NCBI RefSeq assembly: GCF_016790145.1
Contig: NZ_JAEUOI010000103.1
Span: 1-49,723 of the forward strand
Source: Propionivibrio sp.
GTDB taxonomy: Bacteria; Pseudomonadota; Gammaproteobacteria; Burkholderiales; Rhodocyclaceae
DNA length: 49,723 nucleotides
Reading direction: 5' to 3'
The notes under the pieces were generated by a model, which was not told the DNA's origin, did no database searches, and was given only the letters and a program-made list of their open reading frames with translations. Below, piece after piece: positions 27,780-35,943 of this stretch; the first letter of the stretch is position 1, and every line of letters starts with the position of its first letter. Position numbers and translations under genes: made by a program.

Positions 27780-27795
27780 TGGCATGGTTTCTGCT
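27780..27795 (+). promoter_or_regulatory. sigma-54 promoter of glnA
   Basis: TGGCATGGTTTCTGCT has the invariant GG (-24) and GC (-12) at 10-bp separation. The glnA ATG is 67 bases downstream. With the NtrC-like sites upstream and ntrBC nearby, this gives a classic nitrogen-limitation circuit. Confidence 0.75.
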
Positions 27796-27862
27796 AATAG
27801 CCATCGCACCTTTTTTTTCTATCTTCGCCGGAATCACCGGCACCCGCTGAGGAGACTTTGCA

Positions 27863-29278
27863 ATGGCAAGCCCGCAAGATGTTATCAAGATGGTCAAGGA
27901 AAACGACGTCAAGTTCGTCGACTTCCGTTTTACCGATACCCGTGGCAAGGAGCAGCATGTCACCGTTCCGGTCAGCGCTTTTAGCGAAGACAAGTTTGAG
28001 AACGGCCACGCTTTCGACGGTTCTTCAATTGCCGGCTGGAAGGGGATTCAAGCCTCCGACATGCAGTTGATGCCCGACCCTTCGACGGCCTACATTGATC
28101 CCTTCTTCGACGAAACTACTCTGGTTCTGACCTGTGACGTCGTCGATCCGGCTGACGGCCGCGGTTATGACCGCGACCCGCGCTCGATCGCCAAACGCGC
28201 CGAAGCCTATCTGAAGTCTTCCGGAATTGGCGACACCGCCTATTTCGGCCCCGAACCCGAATTCTTCATTTTCGATTCGGTCGACTGGAGCGTCGACATG
28301 TCCGGCTGCAGCCTGAAAATCTATTCTCAGGAAGCGGCGTGGACTTCCGGTGAAAAGAGCGATAGCGGCGGTGGCTCGGGTCACCGTCCGACAGTCAAGG
28401 GCGGCTACTTCCCGGTTCCCCCGGTCGACAGCCTGCACGACATCCGTTCCGCCATGTGCCTGGCGCTCGAACAGCTTGGAGTGCCGGTCGAAGTTCATCA
28501 CCACGAAGTAGCCACGGCCGGTCAGTGCGAAATCGGTACCCTGTTCAGCACATTGGTCAAGCGCGCCGACTGGACGCAGATCCTCAAGTACGTGGTGCAT
28601 AACGTTGCGCACCAGTATGGCAAGACCGCGACCTTCATGCCGAAGCCCATCGTTGGCGACAACGGTTCGGGAATGCACGTGCACCAGTCGATCTGGAAGG
28701 ACGGCAAGAACCTGTTCGCCGGCAACGGCTACGCCGGCCTGTCCGAAATGGCGCTCTTCTACATCGGCGGCATCATCAAGCACGCCAAGGCGCTGAATGC
28801 CATCACCAACCCCGGTACCAATTCATACAAGCGCCTGGTTCCGCACTATGAAGCTCCGGTCAAGCTGGCGTACTCGGCGAAAAACCGTTCCGCTTCGATC
28901 CGCATCCCGCACGTGGCCTCAGACAAGGCGCGGCGTATCGAAACCCGCTTCCCGGATCCGATCGCCAACCCGTACCTGTGTTTCACGGCGCTGCTGATGG
29001 CCGGTCTGGACGGTATCCAGAACAAGATTCACCCCGGCGATGCTGCCGACAAAAATCTCTACGATCTGCCGCCGGAAGAGGATGCAAAGATCCCGACCGT
29101 TTGCGCCAGCCTCGAAGAAGCGCTGGCCGCACTCGACAAGGATCGCGAGTTCCTGACCCGTGGCGGTGTATTCTCCAGCGACTGGATCGATGCCTACATC
29201 GAACTGAAGATGGACGAAGTCAACAAGGTTCGCATGACAACTCACCCGGTCGAATTCGACCTCTACTACAGTTGCTGA
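27863..29278 (+). CDS. glnA: glutamine synthetase, type I
   Basis: 471 residues, dodecameric GS-I-beta type. It makes glutamine from glutamate, ammonia and ATP. Visible motifs: [12 protein letters not shown] near residue 50, the metal-binding [28 protein letters not shown], the ATP region [19 protein letters not shown], and the adenylylation site NLYDLPPEE near the C-terminus, so activity should be controlled by GlnE. The ribosome site is GAGGAG. It is transcribed from a sigma-54 promoter and ends at a strong terminator, so ntrBC are separately expressed. Confidence 0.98.
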   Translation: MASPQDVIKMVKENDVKFVDFRFTDTRGKEQHVTVPVSAFSEDKFENGHAFDGSSIAGWKGIQASDMQLMPDPSTAYIDPFFDETTLVLTCDVVDPADGRGYDRDPRSIAKRAEAYLKSSGIGDTAYFGPEPEFFIFDSVDWSVDMSGCSLKIYSQEAAWTSGEKSDSGGGSGHRPTVKGGYFPVPPVDSLHDIRSAMCLALEQLGVPVEVHHHEVATAGQCEIGTLFSTLVKRADWTQILKYVVHNVAHQYGKTATFMPKPIVGDNGSGMHVHQSIWKDGKNLFAGNGYAGLSEMALFYIGGIIKHAKALNAITNPGTNSYKRLVPHYEAPVKLAYSAKNRSASIRIPHVASDKARRIETRFPDPIANPYLCFTALLMAGLDGIQNKIHPGDAADKNLYDLPPEEDAKIPTVCASLEEALAALDKDREFLTRGGVFSSDWIDAYIELKMDEVNKVRMTTHPVEFDLYYSC

Positions 29279-29302
29279 TACTCCGTTAGTGCTGCATTCA
29301 GG

Positions 29303-29330
29303 AAAGGACGGGCTTGCCCGTCCTTTTTTT
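29303..29330 (+). terminator. intrinsic terminator after glnA
   Basis: AAAGGACGGGC and GCCCGTCCTTT form a perfect hairpin with a tiny loop, followed by a run of seven T. It begins 25 bases after the glnA stop. Confidence 0.92.
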
Positions 29331-29438
29331 GTGCACCGAAAACAGGTGTGTTGCGTTTGTAATTCATTGGGGCATCCAATACACTGATACACGTGATTGA
29401 CCCCGGAATGCTGGCTACAACCAACGAATAGGAACGCG

Positions 29439-29942
29439 ATGAATTGCCAAAGGCTTTATTTCCCTGTCGTATTGCTCTTTCTGGCGGCGCTGCCGGTACA
29501 GGCGGATACCATGTATCAGTGCGTCGATGAAAGCGGACACAAATCGTTTTCAAACATGAAGTCCGGCCCCAAGGGAGCCAAGTGCACCCCCATGGATCTG
29601 GGTGCTCCGATTTCGGTTCCTGCAAATAGAGGGGCGACAAAAACACCGACTCCCTCCACTTTCCCGAAGGTTGATGAGAATGCGCAGAAGGCGCGCGATA
29701 CCGATCGTCGGCGTATTCTCGACAGTGAACTGACGGCCGAGCAGAGGAATCTCGAACAGGCGAAGAAGGATCTCGCCGAACAGGAAGCCATCGTGTTGCC
29801 GGAAGAACGCATGCAATACAAAGGCGGTGGCGGTATCAGCGGCGGCAAGGTTGAAGAGCGTTTGCAGCCTTACCGGGACAAGGTGGCCTTGCACGAACGC
29901 AATATCGAGGCCATCCAGAAAGAAATTTCCAAACTCCGCTGA
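29439..29942 (+). CDS. exported DUF4124-domain protein
   Basis: 167 residues. A signal peptide (about 1-22, ending VQADT) is followed by a DUF4124-like motif MYQCVDESGHKSFSN, with C-x(n)-C continuing to AKCTPMD. The C-terminal half is a charged coiled coil (SELTAEQRNLEQAKKDLAEQEA and on). Such proteins are common near ntrBC in betaproteobacteria; their function is unknown. AGGAA precedes the ATG. It probably shares a transcript with ntrB, 27 bases downstream. Confidence 0.8.
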   Translation: MNCQRLYFPVVLLFLAALPVQADTMYQCVDESGHKSFSNMKSGPKGAKCTPMDLGAPISVPANRGATKTPTPSTFPKVDENAQKARDTDRRRILDSELTAEQRNLEQAKKDLAEQEAIVLPEERMQYKGGGGISGGKVEERLQPYRDKVALHERNIEAIQKEISKLR

Positions 29943-29969
29943 TCCGGACTCAAGCAACTTTTCTGCCCG

Positions 29970-31052
29970 ATGCGCATGCCTGATATTGTGCCCAACCCCT
30001 TTGGCGGGCTGGATCTGCTGTCCTCGCCGGTCATTCTGCTTGACAAGAGTTTTGCCATCCGTTACATGAATTCCGCCGCAGAGAATCTGCTCGCCATCAG
30101 CAGCAGAGCCGCTGTCGGATGCCGCCTCGAAAGTGTCGTTGAATGCCCCCTTGCCTTCCAGGAAGCGCTCGATAATACCTTGACGCTGGGCTGGAGCTAC
30201 ACCGGGCAGAGCATCAAACTTGAACGTAGCGATGGCGTGGTCCTGCATCTGAACTGTACGGTCAGCCCGACCGATACTCTTGAGGCGCGTTTACTGGTCG
30301 AGCTGTGGCCGATCGATCAGCAGTTGAAAGCAACGCGCGAAGAGCGCCTGCTTGAACAGCAACTCGCCAGCCGCGAGTTGATCCGCAATCTGGCGCACGA
30401 AATAAAGAACCCGCTGGGTGGCATTCGCGGAGCGGCACAGTTGCTCGAACATGAACTCAACAACCCAGGCTTGCGCGAATATACGCAGGTCATCATCAAG
30501 GAAGCCGACCGCCTGCAGGAATTGATGAAGCGGTTGCTTTCGCCACATCGGCCGATGCAGCCGGGTCCGGTCAATATTCACGAAATACTTGAACGAGTGC
30601 GCAGCCTGCTGTCCGCTGAATTCCCGCAAACGCTCACGGTGATCCGCGATTACGATACCAGTTTGCCCGAGTTGGTGGGCGATCGCGAGCAACTGATTCA
30701 GGCCGTTCTCAATATCGCGCGCAATGCAGCGCAGGCCATCAAGGGGCAGTCGGACAGCGTGCCCGCAACAGGGCAGATCACGCTGCGCACCCGGGTCGAC
30801 CGGCAGGTCACGCTGGCCAAGCGGCGTTACCGTCTGGCACTTGAATTGCAAGTGATCGACAACGGCCCGGGCATACCTGACGATGTTCGTGAGCGCATGT
30901 TTTTTCCGCTGGTTTCCGGTCGCCAGGGAGGTAGCGGCCTCGGCCTGACGCTGGCCCAGAGCTTTGTTCAACAGCATCAGGGAACCGTCGAGTGCGAGAG
31001 TCGCCCGGGGTACACCTGCTTTACGATCCGGATGCCGCTGATTGCCGGGTGA
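29970..31052 (+). CDS. ntrB: nitrogen regulation sensor histidine kinase NtrB
   Basis: 360 residues, soluble. NtrB phosphorylates or dephosphorylates NtrC under control of PII. An N-terminal PAS domain (about 12-115) precedes the H-box NLAHEIKNPLGG (phospho-acceptor His143). The kinase domain shows the N box LNIARNAAQAI, the G1 box DNGPGIPD and the G2 box GGSGLGLT. There is no membrane segment, as expected. Unusually, it is separated from ntrC by 162 bases that include dispersed repeat R-B. Confidence 0.95.
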   Translation: MRMPDIVPNPFGGLDLLSSPVILLDKSFAIRYMNSAAENLLAISSRAAVGCRLESVVECPLAFQEALDNTLTLGWSYTGQSIKLERSDGVVLHLNCTVSPTDTLEARLLVELWPIDQQLKATREERLLEQQLASRELIRNLAHEIKNPLGGIRGAAQLLEHELNNPGLREYTQVIIKEADRLQELMKRLLSPHRPMQPGPVNIHEILERVRSLLSAEFPQTLTVIRDYDTSLPELVGDREQLIQAVLNIARNAAQAIKGQSDSVPATGQITLRTRVDRQVTLAKRRYRLALELQVIDNGPGIPDDVRERMFFPLVSGRQGGSGLGLTLAQSFVQQHQGTVECESRPGYTCFTIRMPLIAG

Positions 31053-31060
31053 TGGCAACT

Positions 31061-31130
31061 GCCTGCGAAGCGTAGCCGACTTATTGCGAAACGTCGGCTT
31101 ACGCTTCGCTAACCCGACCTGCCAGCTACC
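31061..31130. repeat. dispersed repeat R-B, copy 1 (between ntrB and ntrC)
   Basis: Repeated units of the TCGGGTTAGCG type: in reverse complement it reads GGCAGGTCGGGTTAGCG, AGCGTAAGCCGACGTTTCGC, then a second arm. It matches 42070-42150 in inverted orientation. The arms can pair, so the ntrB-ntrC message would carry a strong hairpin. Confidence 0.65.
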
Positions 31131-31214
31131 CATACTTTACTTTCTTGTATAGGTTGATAATGGCAAGCTATTTGCTAAAGGGTATTCATTCAATTCATGA
31201 AGTCTGGAAAATCA

Positions 31215-32639
31215 ATGAAACCGGTCTGGATCGTCGACGACGACAAGTCGATTCGCTGGGTACTGGAAAAGACCCTGGCCCGCGAGCAGATCCCCTTCAA
31301 GAGTTTTGCCTCGGCCAGCGAAGCCCTTTCGCAGCTTGATCTGGGCGTTGAGCCCCCGCAGGTGCTGGTATCGGACATTCGCATGCCGGGCGAGTCGGGC
31401 CTTGATCTGCTGAAACAGGTGAAGGAGCGTTTTCCTTCCCTGCCGGTCATCATCATGACCGCTTACTCGGATCTGGACAGCGCGGTCGCGGCCTTCCAGG
31501 GCGGCGCTTTCGAGTACATGCCCAAGCCCTTCGATGTCGATCAGGCGATGGAGTTGATTCGCCGCGCCATTGACGAGAGCTCGCACCAGGTCGGTGCGTC
31601 GGCAGAGATCGGTCTGGTACCAGAGATTCTCGGTCAGGCACCGGCCATGCAGGAAGTCTTTCGTGCCATAGGTCGCCTGAGTCAGTCGAACGCGACGGTG
31701 ATGATCACCGGCGAATCGGGTTCGGGCAAGGAACTGGTGGCACGTGCCGTGCATCGGCACAGTCTTCGTTCCGACAAGCCGTTCATTGCCATCAATACGG
31801 CAGCAATCCCCAGGGATCTGCTTGAATCCGAGCTTTTCGGCCATGAGCGCGGTGCCTTTACCGGCGCCGCTACGCAGCGGCGCGGTCGTTTCGAGCAGGC
31901 TGAGGGGGGCACGCTCTTCCTCGACGAGATCGGTGACATGCCTCCCGAATTGCAGACACGCCTGCTGCGCGTCCTTTCCGACGGTAACTACTATCGCGTT
32001 GGCGGCCATTCACCGATCAAGGCCAATGTCCGCATCATCGCCGCCACGCATCAAAACCTTGAGACGCGGGTCAAGGAAGGCCTGTTTCGCGAGGATCTGT
32101 TTCATCGGCTCAACGTTATTCGCCTGCGTTTGCCGAGCTTGCGCGAGCGCGGTGAGGATATCCCGATCCTGGCGCGTCATTTTCTTCAGAAGAGCGCGCA
32201 CGATCTGGGGGTCGAGGCCAAGCGGTTTTCCGATGCGGCGCTCAGTCATCTGGCATCTCTTGATTTTCCGGGCAACGTGCGTCAGCTGGAAAACATCTGC
32301 CACTGGCTTACCGTGATGGCGCCGGGGCAGCAGGTTGATCTAGCCGATCTGCCTGCAGAACTGCGTGATTCGACACAGGTTTCCTTGGGCGTCGACTGGG
32401 AGAGCGCGCTGGCACAAGAGGTTGACCGCTTGCTGGCGGGCGATGACGGCAAGGTTCACGATAAACTGACCAACAGTTTTGAGCGTGTCCTGATTACCCG
32501 TGCGCTGGCCCATACCGGGGGGCGGCGGATCGAGGCGGCGCTGGCCCTGGGCATTGGCCGCAACACCATCACGCGCAAGATCCAGGAACTGGGCCTCGGC
32601 GCCGGGCGCAGCAACGATGCGGAGCATGCGCCGGAATAA
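31215..32639 (+). CDS. ntrC: nitrogen regulation response regulator NtrC
   Basis: 474 residues. NtrC is the sigma-54 activator for nitrogen-limitation genes. The receiver domain has D10, phospho-acceptor D54 and K104. The AAA+ domain has GESGSGKE (166-173), the sigma-54 contact loop GAFTGA (213-218) and DEIGD (237-241). A Fis-type helix-turn-helix ends the protein (EAALALGIGRNTITRKIQEL). I use the ATG at 31215, with GGAAA upstream; an ATG at 31197 adds six residues. It should act at the NtrC-like sites in front of glnA. Confidence 0.96.
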   Translation: MKPVWIVDDDKSIRWVLEKTLAREQIPFKSFASASEALSQLDLGVEPPQVLVSDIRMPGESGLDLLKQVKERFPSLPVIIMTAYSDLDSAVAAFQGGAFEYMPKPFDVDQAMELIRRAIDESSHQVGASAEIGLVPEILGQAPAMQEVFRAIGRLSQSNATVMITGESGSGKELVARAVHRHSLRSDKPFIAINTAAIPRDLLESELFGHERGAFTGAATQRRGRFEQAEGGTLFLDEIGDMPPELQTRLLRVLSDGNYYRVGGHSPIKANVRIIAATHQNLETRVKEGLFREDLFHRLNVIRLRLPSLRERGEDIPILARHFLQKSAHDLGVEAKRFSDAALSHLASLDFPGNVRQLENICHWLTVMAPGQQVDLADLPAELRDSTQVSLGVDWESALAQEVDRLLAGDDGKVHDKLTNSFERVLITRALAHTGGRRIEAALALGIGRNTITRKIQELGLGAGRSNDAEHAPE

Positions 32640-32676
32640 TCGGCCATAATGGCGGCATTCGATAGATGCCGTTGCA

Positions 32677-33489
32677 ATGACTGACTCTCCTCCATCCCTG
32701 CTGATCGACCCGCTTCGACTGTCCGCCCTGCTCGGGGATGCGAACGGGCGTTTCGATGTCGATTCGCTCGCCGAGTGTGAATCGACCAGTACCCTGTTGC
32801 TCAAGCGTGCCGCACAGGGGGCGCCGGTCGGCAGCGTCATCGTTGCCGACCGGCAAACCGCCGGACGCGGCAGTCGCGGGCGGCGCTGGCTCGCCGCGCC
32901 GGGAGCTAGCCTGACTTTTTCCGTACTCTGGCGCTTCGACGGTGGTCTCGAACGGCTGGCCGGACTCTCGCTGGCAGCCGGGGTCGCCGTGGTGCACGCG
33001 CTTGATTTCTGTGGTGCTGCGGGCATTCTGCTCAAGTGGCCGAATGATATCCTGCATGACAACGCCAAGCTGGGCGGCATACTTGTCGAGTTGCAGAGCG
33101 CTCGGGATGGCGCACTCGCGGTCATCGGCGTCGGCCTCAATCTGCGCCTGCCCGACAGCCCCGTCGATTGCGAGGGTTTTGCGCTCCCTCCTGCCGCACT
33201 GGATGGAATCATCTCGCCGCTGCCGGAACGCCATGTCTTGTTCGCACAACTCCTGATCGAACTGGCTCATGTTTTTGATCGCTTCACGCAGGGGGGCTTT
33301 GCCGTGCTGCGTGATCAGTGGCAGGCGCGGAATGCCTGGCAGGACAAGCCGGTACAGGTGCTGCGCGACGGATGCCTGGAGAAGGAGGGCGTCTGCCGCG
33401 GTGCCGATATCGACGGTGCCTTGCTGGTGCAGACGGCAGCAGGCGTCGAGCGCTGCCTGTCCGGCGACCTTTCCTTGCGTGCGGCATGA
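32677..33489 (+). CDS. birA: biotin-[acetyl-CoA-carboxylase] ligase, no DNA-binding domain
   Basis: 270 residues. It activates biotin to biotinyl-AMP and attaches it to the acetyl-CoA carboxylase carrier protein. Key motifs are AGRGSRGRRW (the GRGRRG loop), the KWPND motif and GVGLNL, with a C-terminal beta domain. About 30 residues precede the catalytic core, too few for the winged helix of E. coli BirA, so it should not repress biotin genes. It overlaps coaX by four bases (ATGA). Confidence 0.94.
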   Translation: MTDSPPSLLIDPLRLSALLGDANGRFDVDSLAECESTSTLLLKRAAQGAPVGSVIVADRQTAGRGSRGRRWLAAPGASLTFSVLWRFDGGLERLAGLSLAAGVAVVHALDFCGAAGILLKWPNDILHDNAKLGGILVELQSARDGALAVIGVGLNLRLPDSPVDCEGFALPPAALDGIISPLPERHVLFAQLLIELAHVFDRFTQGGFAVLRDQWQARNAWQDKPVQVLRDGCLEKEGVCRGADIDGALLVQTAAGVERCLSGDLSLRAA

Positions 33490-34205
33490 TCATCGCCATC
33501 GATGCCGGCAACACGCGCATCAAGTGGGGTGCCCACGACGGGACGGCCTGGCTCGCGCAAGGCGCCCTGCCGAGCACTGAAGCTGCAGGCCTAGCCGGGC
33601 TGGCCGCCGGGTGGCCGGATGCCGCACGCATTGTCGCCTGCAACGTGGCCGGCGAGGCGGTTGGAGAAGCGATCGGTGCGGCGCTCGCACCGCGCTTTGC
33701 TCAGCCGCTGTGGCTGCGCTCCAGCGCCGGGGTCTGTGGTGTGCGCAATGCTTATGAGCAGCCCGAACAACTTGGAGCCGACCGCTGGGCGGCACTGATC
33801 GGTGCCCACGGTCTGACCACCAGTGCCTGCCTGGTCGTTTGTGCGGGAACGGCGACCACTGTTGACTGGCTCGATGCCGGCGGCGATTTCCTCGGCGGCC
33901 TGATCATGCCCGGGGTTGACCTGATGCGCGCGTCGCTGGCGCGCAACACGGCGCAACTACCGCTGGCGGAAGGCGAGTTTCGCTCTGCGCCGCGCACGAC
34001 CATGGATGCCATTGTCAGCGGCTGTCTGTACGCCCAGATCGGTGCCATCGAACGCATGTTCTGCGCTCTGGCTGACCAGCCGGGGGCGATCTGCCTGTTG
34101 ACCGGCGGTGCCGCACAGCGCATTGCACCGCACTTGAACATACCGTGCCAACAGGTGGAGAATCTGATTCTCGATGGTCTGGTGCGTTTTGGCACTTCGC
34201 AGTAA
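33486..34205 (+). CDS. coaX: type III pantothenate kinase
   Basis: 239 residues. CoaX phosphorylates pantothenate in the first step of coenzyme A synthesis; unlike CoaA it is not feedback-inhibited by CoA. ASKHA-fold motifs: DAGNTRIKWG at the N-terminus, GADRWAALIGA in the middle and AGTATTVDWLD. The ATG at 33486 overlaps the birA stop, and the birA-coaX pair is common in betaproteobacteria. A different unit starts after a 77-base gap. Confidence 0.95.
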   Translation: MIIAIDAGNTRIKWGAHDGTAWLAQGALPSTEAAGLAGLAAGWPDAARIVACNVAGEAVGEAIGAALAPRFAQPLWLRSSAGVCGVRNAYEQPEQLGADRWAALIGAHGLTTSACLVVCAGTATTVDWLDAGGDFLGGLIMPGVDLMRASLARNTAQLPLAEGEFRSAPRTTMDAIVSGCLYAQIGAIERMFCALADQPGAICLLTGGAAQRIAPHLNIPCQQVENLILDGLVRFGTSQ

Positions 34206-34282
34206 TCTTGCACATGGTGTGGCCGGATCAGTCCGGTGGCGTTTGCGTGCTGGATCCTGTTGCAGCGATTTGGAGAAATCTC

Positions 34283-34687
34283 ATGTTGCCTAAAATGTTG
34301 TCCCTGCTGCCTGCTTTTTTGTCCTACTTCGCAGTAGCCGTGGCCTTGCTTGCCGTATTTTATCTGGTTTATGTCAACGTCACGCCGTATGACGAAATGG
34401 CCTTGATCCGGCAGGGCAACACGGCGGCGGCGGTGAGCCTCTCCGGCGCCCTGATCGGGTTTGCCATGCCGGTTGCCAACGTCATTGCCCATAGTGATAC
34501 GCTGGCCGATCTTGCCGCCTGGGGAGCGATTGCCGGCGTCATACAGATCCTGACGTACCTGGTGGCGCGCTTTGCACTGCCGCATATGACCCAGGATATT
34601 CCCGCCGGCAAAGTGGCGCCGGCAACCTTTCTTGCCGGTCTTTCGCTTACCGTTGGCTTGACCAATGCGGCCTGCATGACTTATTGA
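34283..34687 (+). CDS. DUF350-family (YjfL-like) membrane protein
   Basis: 134 residues with four hydrophobic segments (about 9-31, 48-70, 78-100, 114-131). Two DUF350 units are recognisable, with polar TPYDEMALIRQGNTAAAVSLSG between the first two helices. DUF350 proteins recur in operons with SPFH proteins, polyamine-type synthases and SpeD; their function is unknown. GGAG lies seven bases before the ATG. It is the first gene of a co-directional cluster that runs to 42040. Confidence 0.85.
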   Translation: MLPKMLSLLPAFLSYFAVAVALLAVFYLVYVNVTPYDEMALIRQGNTAAAVSLSGALIGFAMPVANVIAHSDTLADLAAWGAIAGVIQILTYLVARFALPHMTQDIPAGKVAPATFLAGLSLTVGLTNAACMTY

Positions 34688-34714
34688 CCGGCAGATGCTG
34701 TTGCAAGGGCTTCA

Positions 34715-34811
34715 AACACGGAGAGCACAGAGAGTACAAAGAACACATAGAAAAAGGGGCTCACCGTGAGTTGGCGTTCTAGAAACAGTCCCGGTGTTCT
34801 CTTGTGTCAAG
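34715..34811. repeat. dispersed repeat R-C, copy 2
   Basis: Arms built from CACGGAGAGCACAGAGAG-type heptamers at 34717-34750 and GGTGTTCTCTTGTGTCAAG at 34793-34811 can pair. It is related in design to the elements at 1835 and 39833. It separates the DUF350 and SPFH genes. Confidence 0.5.
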
Positions 34812-34858
34812 TGATGTATTCAGAATTCATACGGTAGCATTCCTTTAGGGAGATCGAC

Positions 34859-35911
34859 ATGGCACTCATGGATTTCATCAAGAAACAGTTTATCGACGTC
34901 ATTCAATGGACAGAGGAAAGCGATGGCGTACTGGCCTACCGCTACCCGATGCAGGACTTCGAAATCCAGAACGGCGCCCAATTGACGGTGCGCGATTCGC
35001 AGATGGCGGTGTTCGTCAACGAAGGCCAAGTGGCCGACGTCTTCGCCCCCGGACTGCACAAGCTGACGACCCAGACGCTTCCGGTCCTGACCAACCTGAA
35101 AAACTGGGACAAGCTGTTCGCCTCGCCCTTCAAGTCCGACGTCTATTTCTTCTCGACCCGCCTGCAACTCGACCGCAAGTGGGGAACGCCGAATCCGATC
35201 ACTATCCGCGACAAGGACTTCGGCATGGTGCGGATGCGTGCCTTCGGCATCTATTCGTACAAGCTCACCGATCCGGGCAGGTTCTACAAGGAAATCTCCG
35301 GAACGCGCGAGCAGTACGGCGTTGACGATCTTGACGGCCAGTTGCGCAGTCTGGTGATCGGCACCATGACCGACCTGTTCGGCGACTCGGGCGTTCCTTT
35401 CATCGACATGGCGGCCAATCAGGAAGCACTGAGCGAAGCGTTGAAATGGAAGATGAAAACGGTGTTCGAGCGCTATGGCCTTGAACTCGACAGTTTCGTC
35501 GTGCAGAACGTCTCGTTGCCGGAAGAGTTGCAGAAGATCCTCGATACCAAGATCGGCATGAACATGATCGGCGACATGGGGCGCTTTACCCAGTATCAGG
35601 TGGCTAACAGCATTCCGCTGGCGGCGCAGAACGAAGGCGGGTTGGCTGGCATCGGTGCCGGTCTGGGCGCTGGCTTGAGCATCGGGCAAGGCATGGCGCA
35701 GGCCATGACGCAAGCCATGCAGCCGGGCGCGGCACCCGCCGCAGCGGCCTTCGCACCTGCTCCTGCACCGGCCACTGCGGCTGCGCCACCCGTCAGTGCC
35801 GATGAGGTGGTCTCTACGCTGGAGAAGTTGCACGGACTGGTGGCCAAGGGCATCCTTTCGCAAGCCGAATTCGATACCAAGAAAGCCGAGTTGCTGGGCA
35901 AGCTGGGCTGA
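34859..35911 (+). CDS. SPFH-domain protein with C-terminal SHOCT domain (YdjI-like)
   Basis: 350 residues. An SPFH/band-7-like region spans about 25-240 (VFVNEGQVADVFAPGLHKL, RAFGIYSYKLTDPGRFYKEI). It is followed by a Gly/Ala/Met-rich linker (GAGLGAGLSIGQGMAQAM), a Pro/Ala stretch and a C-terminal SHOCT domain (EVVSTLEKLHGLVAKGILSQ, then AEFDTKKAELL). No transmembrane helix is obvious, so membrane association would be indirect or via the N-terminus. These proteins form oligomeric scaffolds. Clustering with DUF350 and DUF4178 genes is typical of this subgroup. A GGGAG ribosome site precedes the ATG. Confidence 0.87.
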   Translation: MALMDFIKKQFIDVIQWTEESDGVLAYRYPMQDFEIQNGAQLTVRDSQMAVFVNEGQVADVFAPGLHKLTTQTLPVLTNLKNWDKLFASPFKSDVYFFSTRLQLDRKWGTPNPITIRDKDFGMVRMRAFGIYSYKLTDPGRFYKEISGTREQYGVDDLDGQLRSLVIGTMTDLFGDSGVPFIDMAANQEALSEALKWKMKTVFERYGLELDSFVVQNVSLPEELQKILDTKIGMNMIGDMGRFTQYQVANSIPLAAQNEGGLAGIGAGLGAGLSIGQGMAQAMTQAMQPGAAPAAAAFAPAPAPATAAAPPVSADEVVSTLEKLHGLVAKGILSQAEFDTKKAELLGKLG

Positions 35912-35943
35912 AACGACAGCTTTTCAACCCACTCCGGCCTTCC

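Noticed and set aside
34715-34811. Tandem-looking short units as a CRISPR array
   Set aside because: Units are about seven bases, without 25-40-base repeats or unique spacers, and no cas genes are present in the window.
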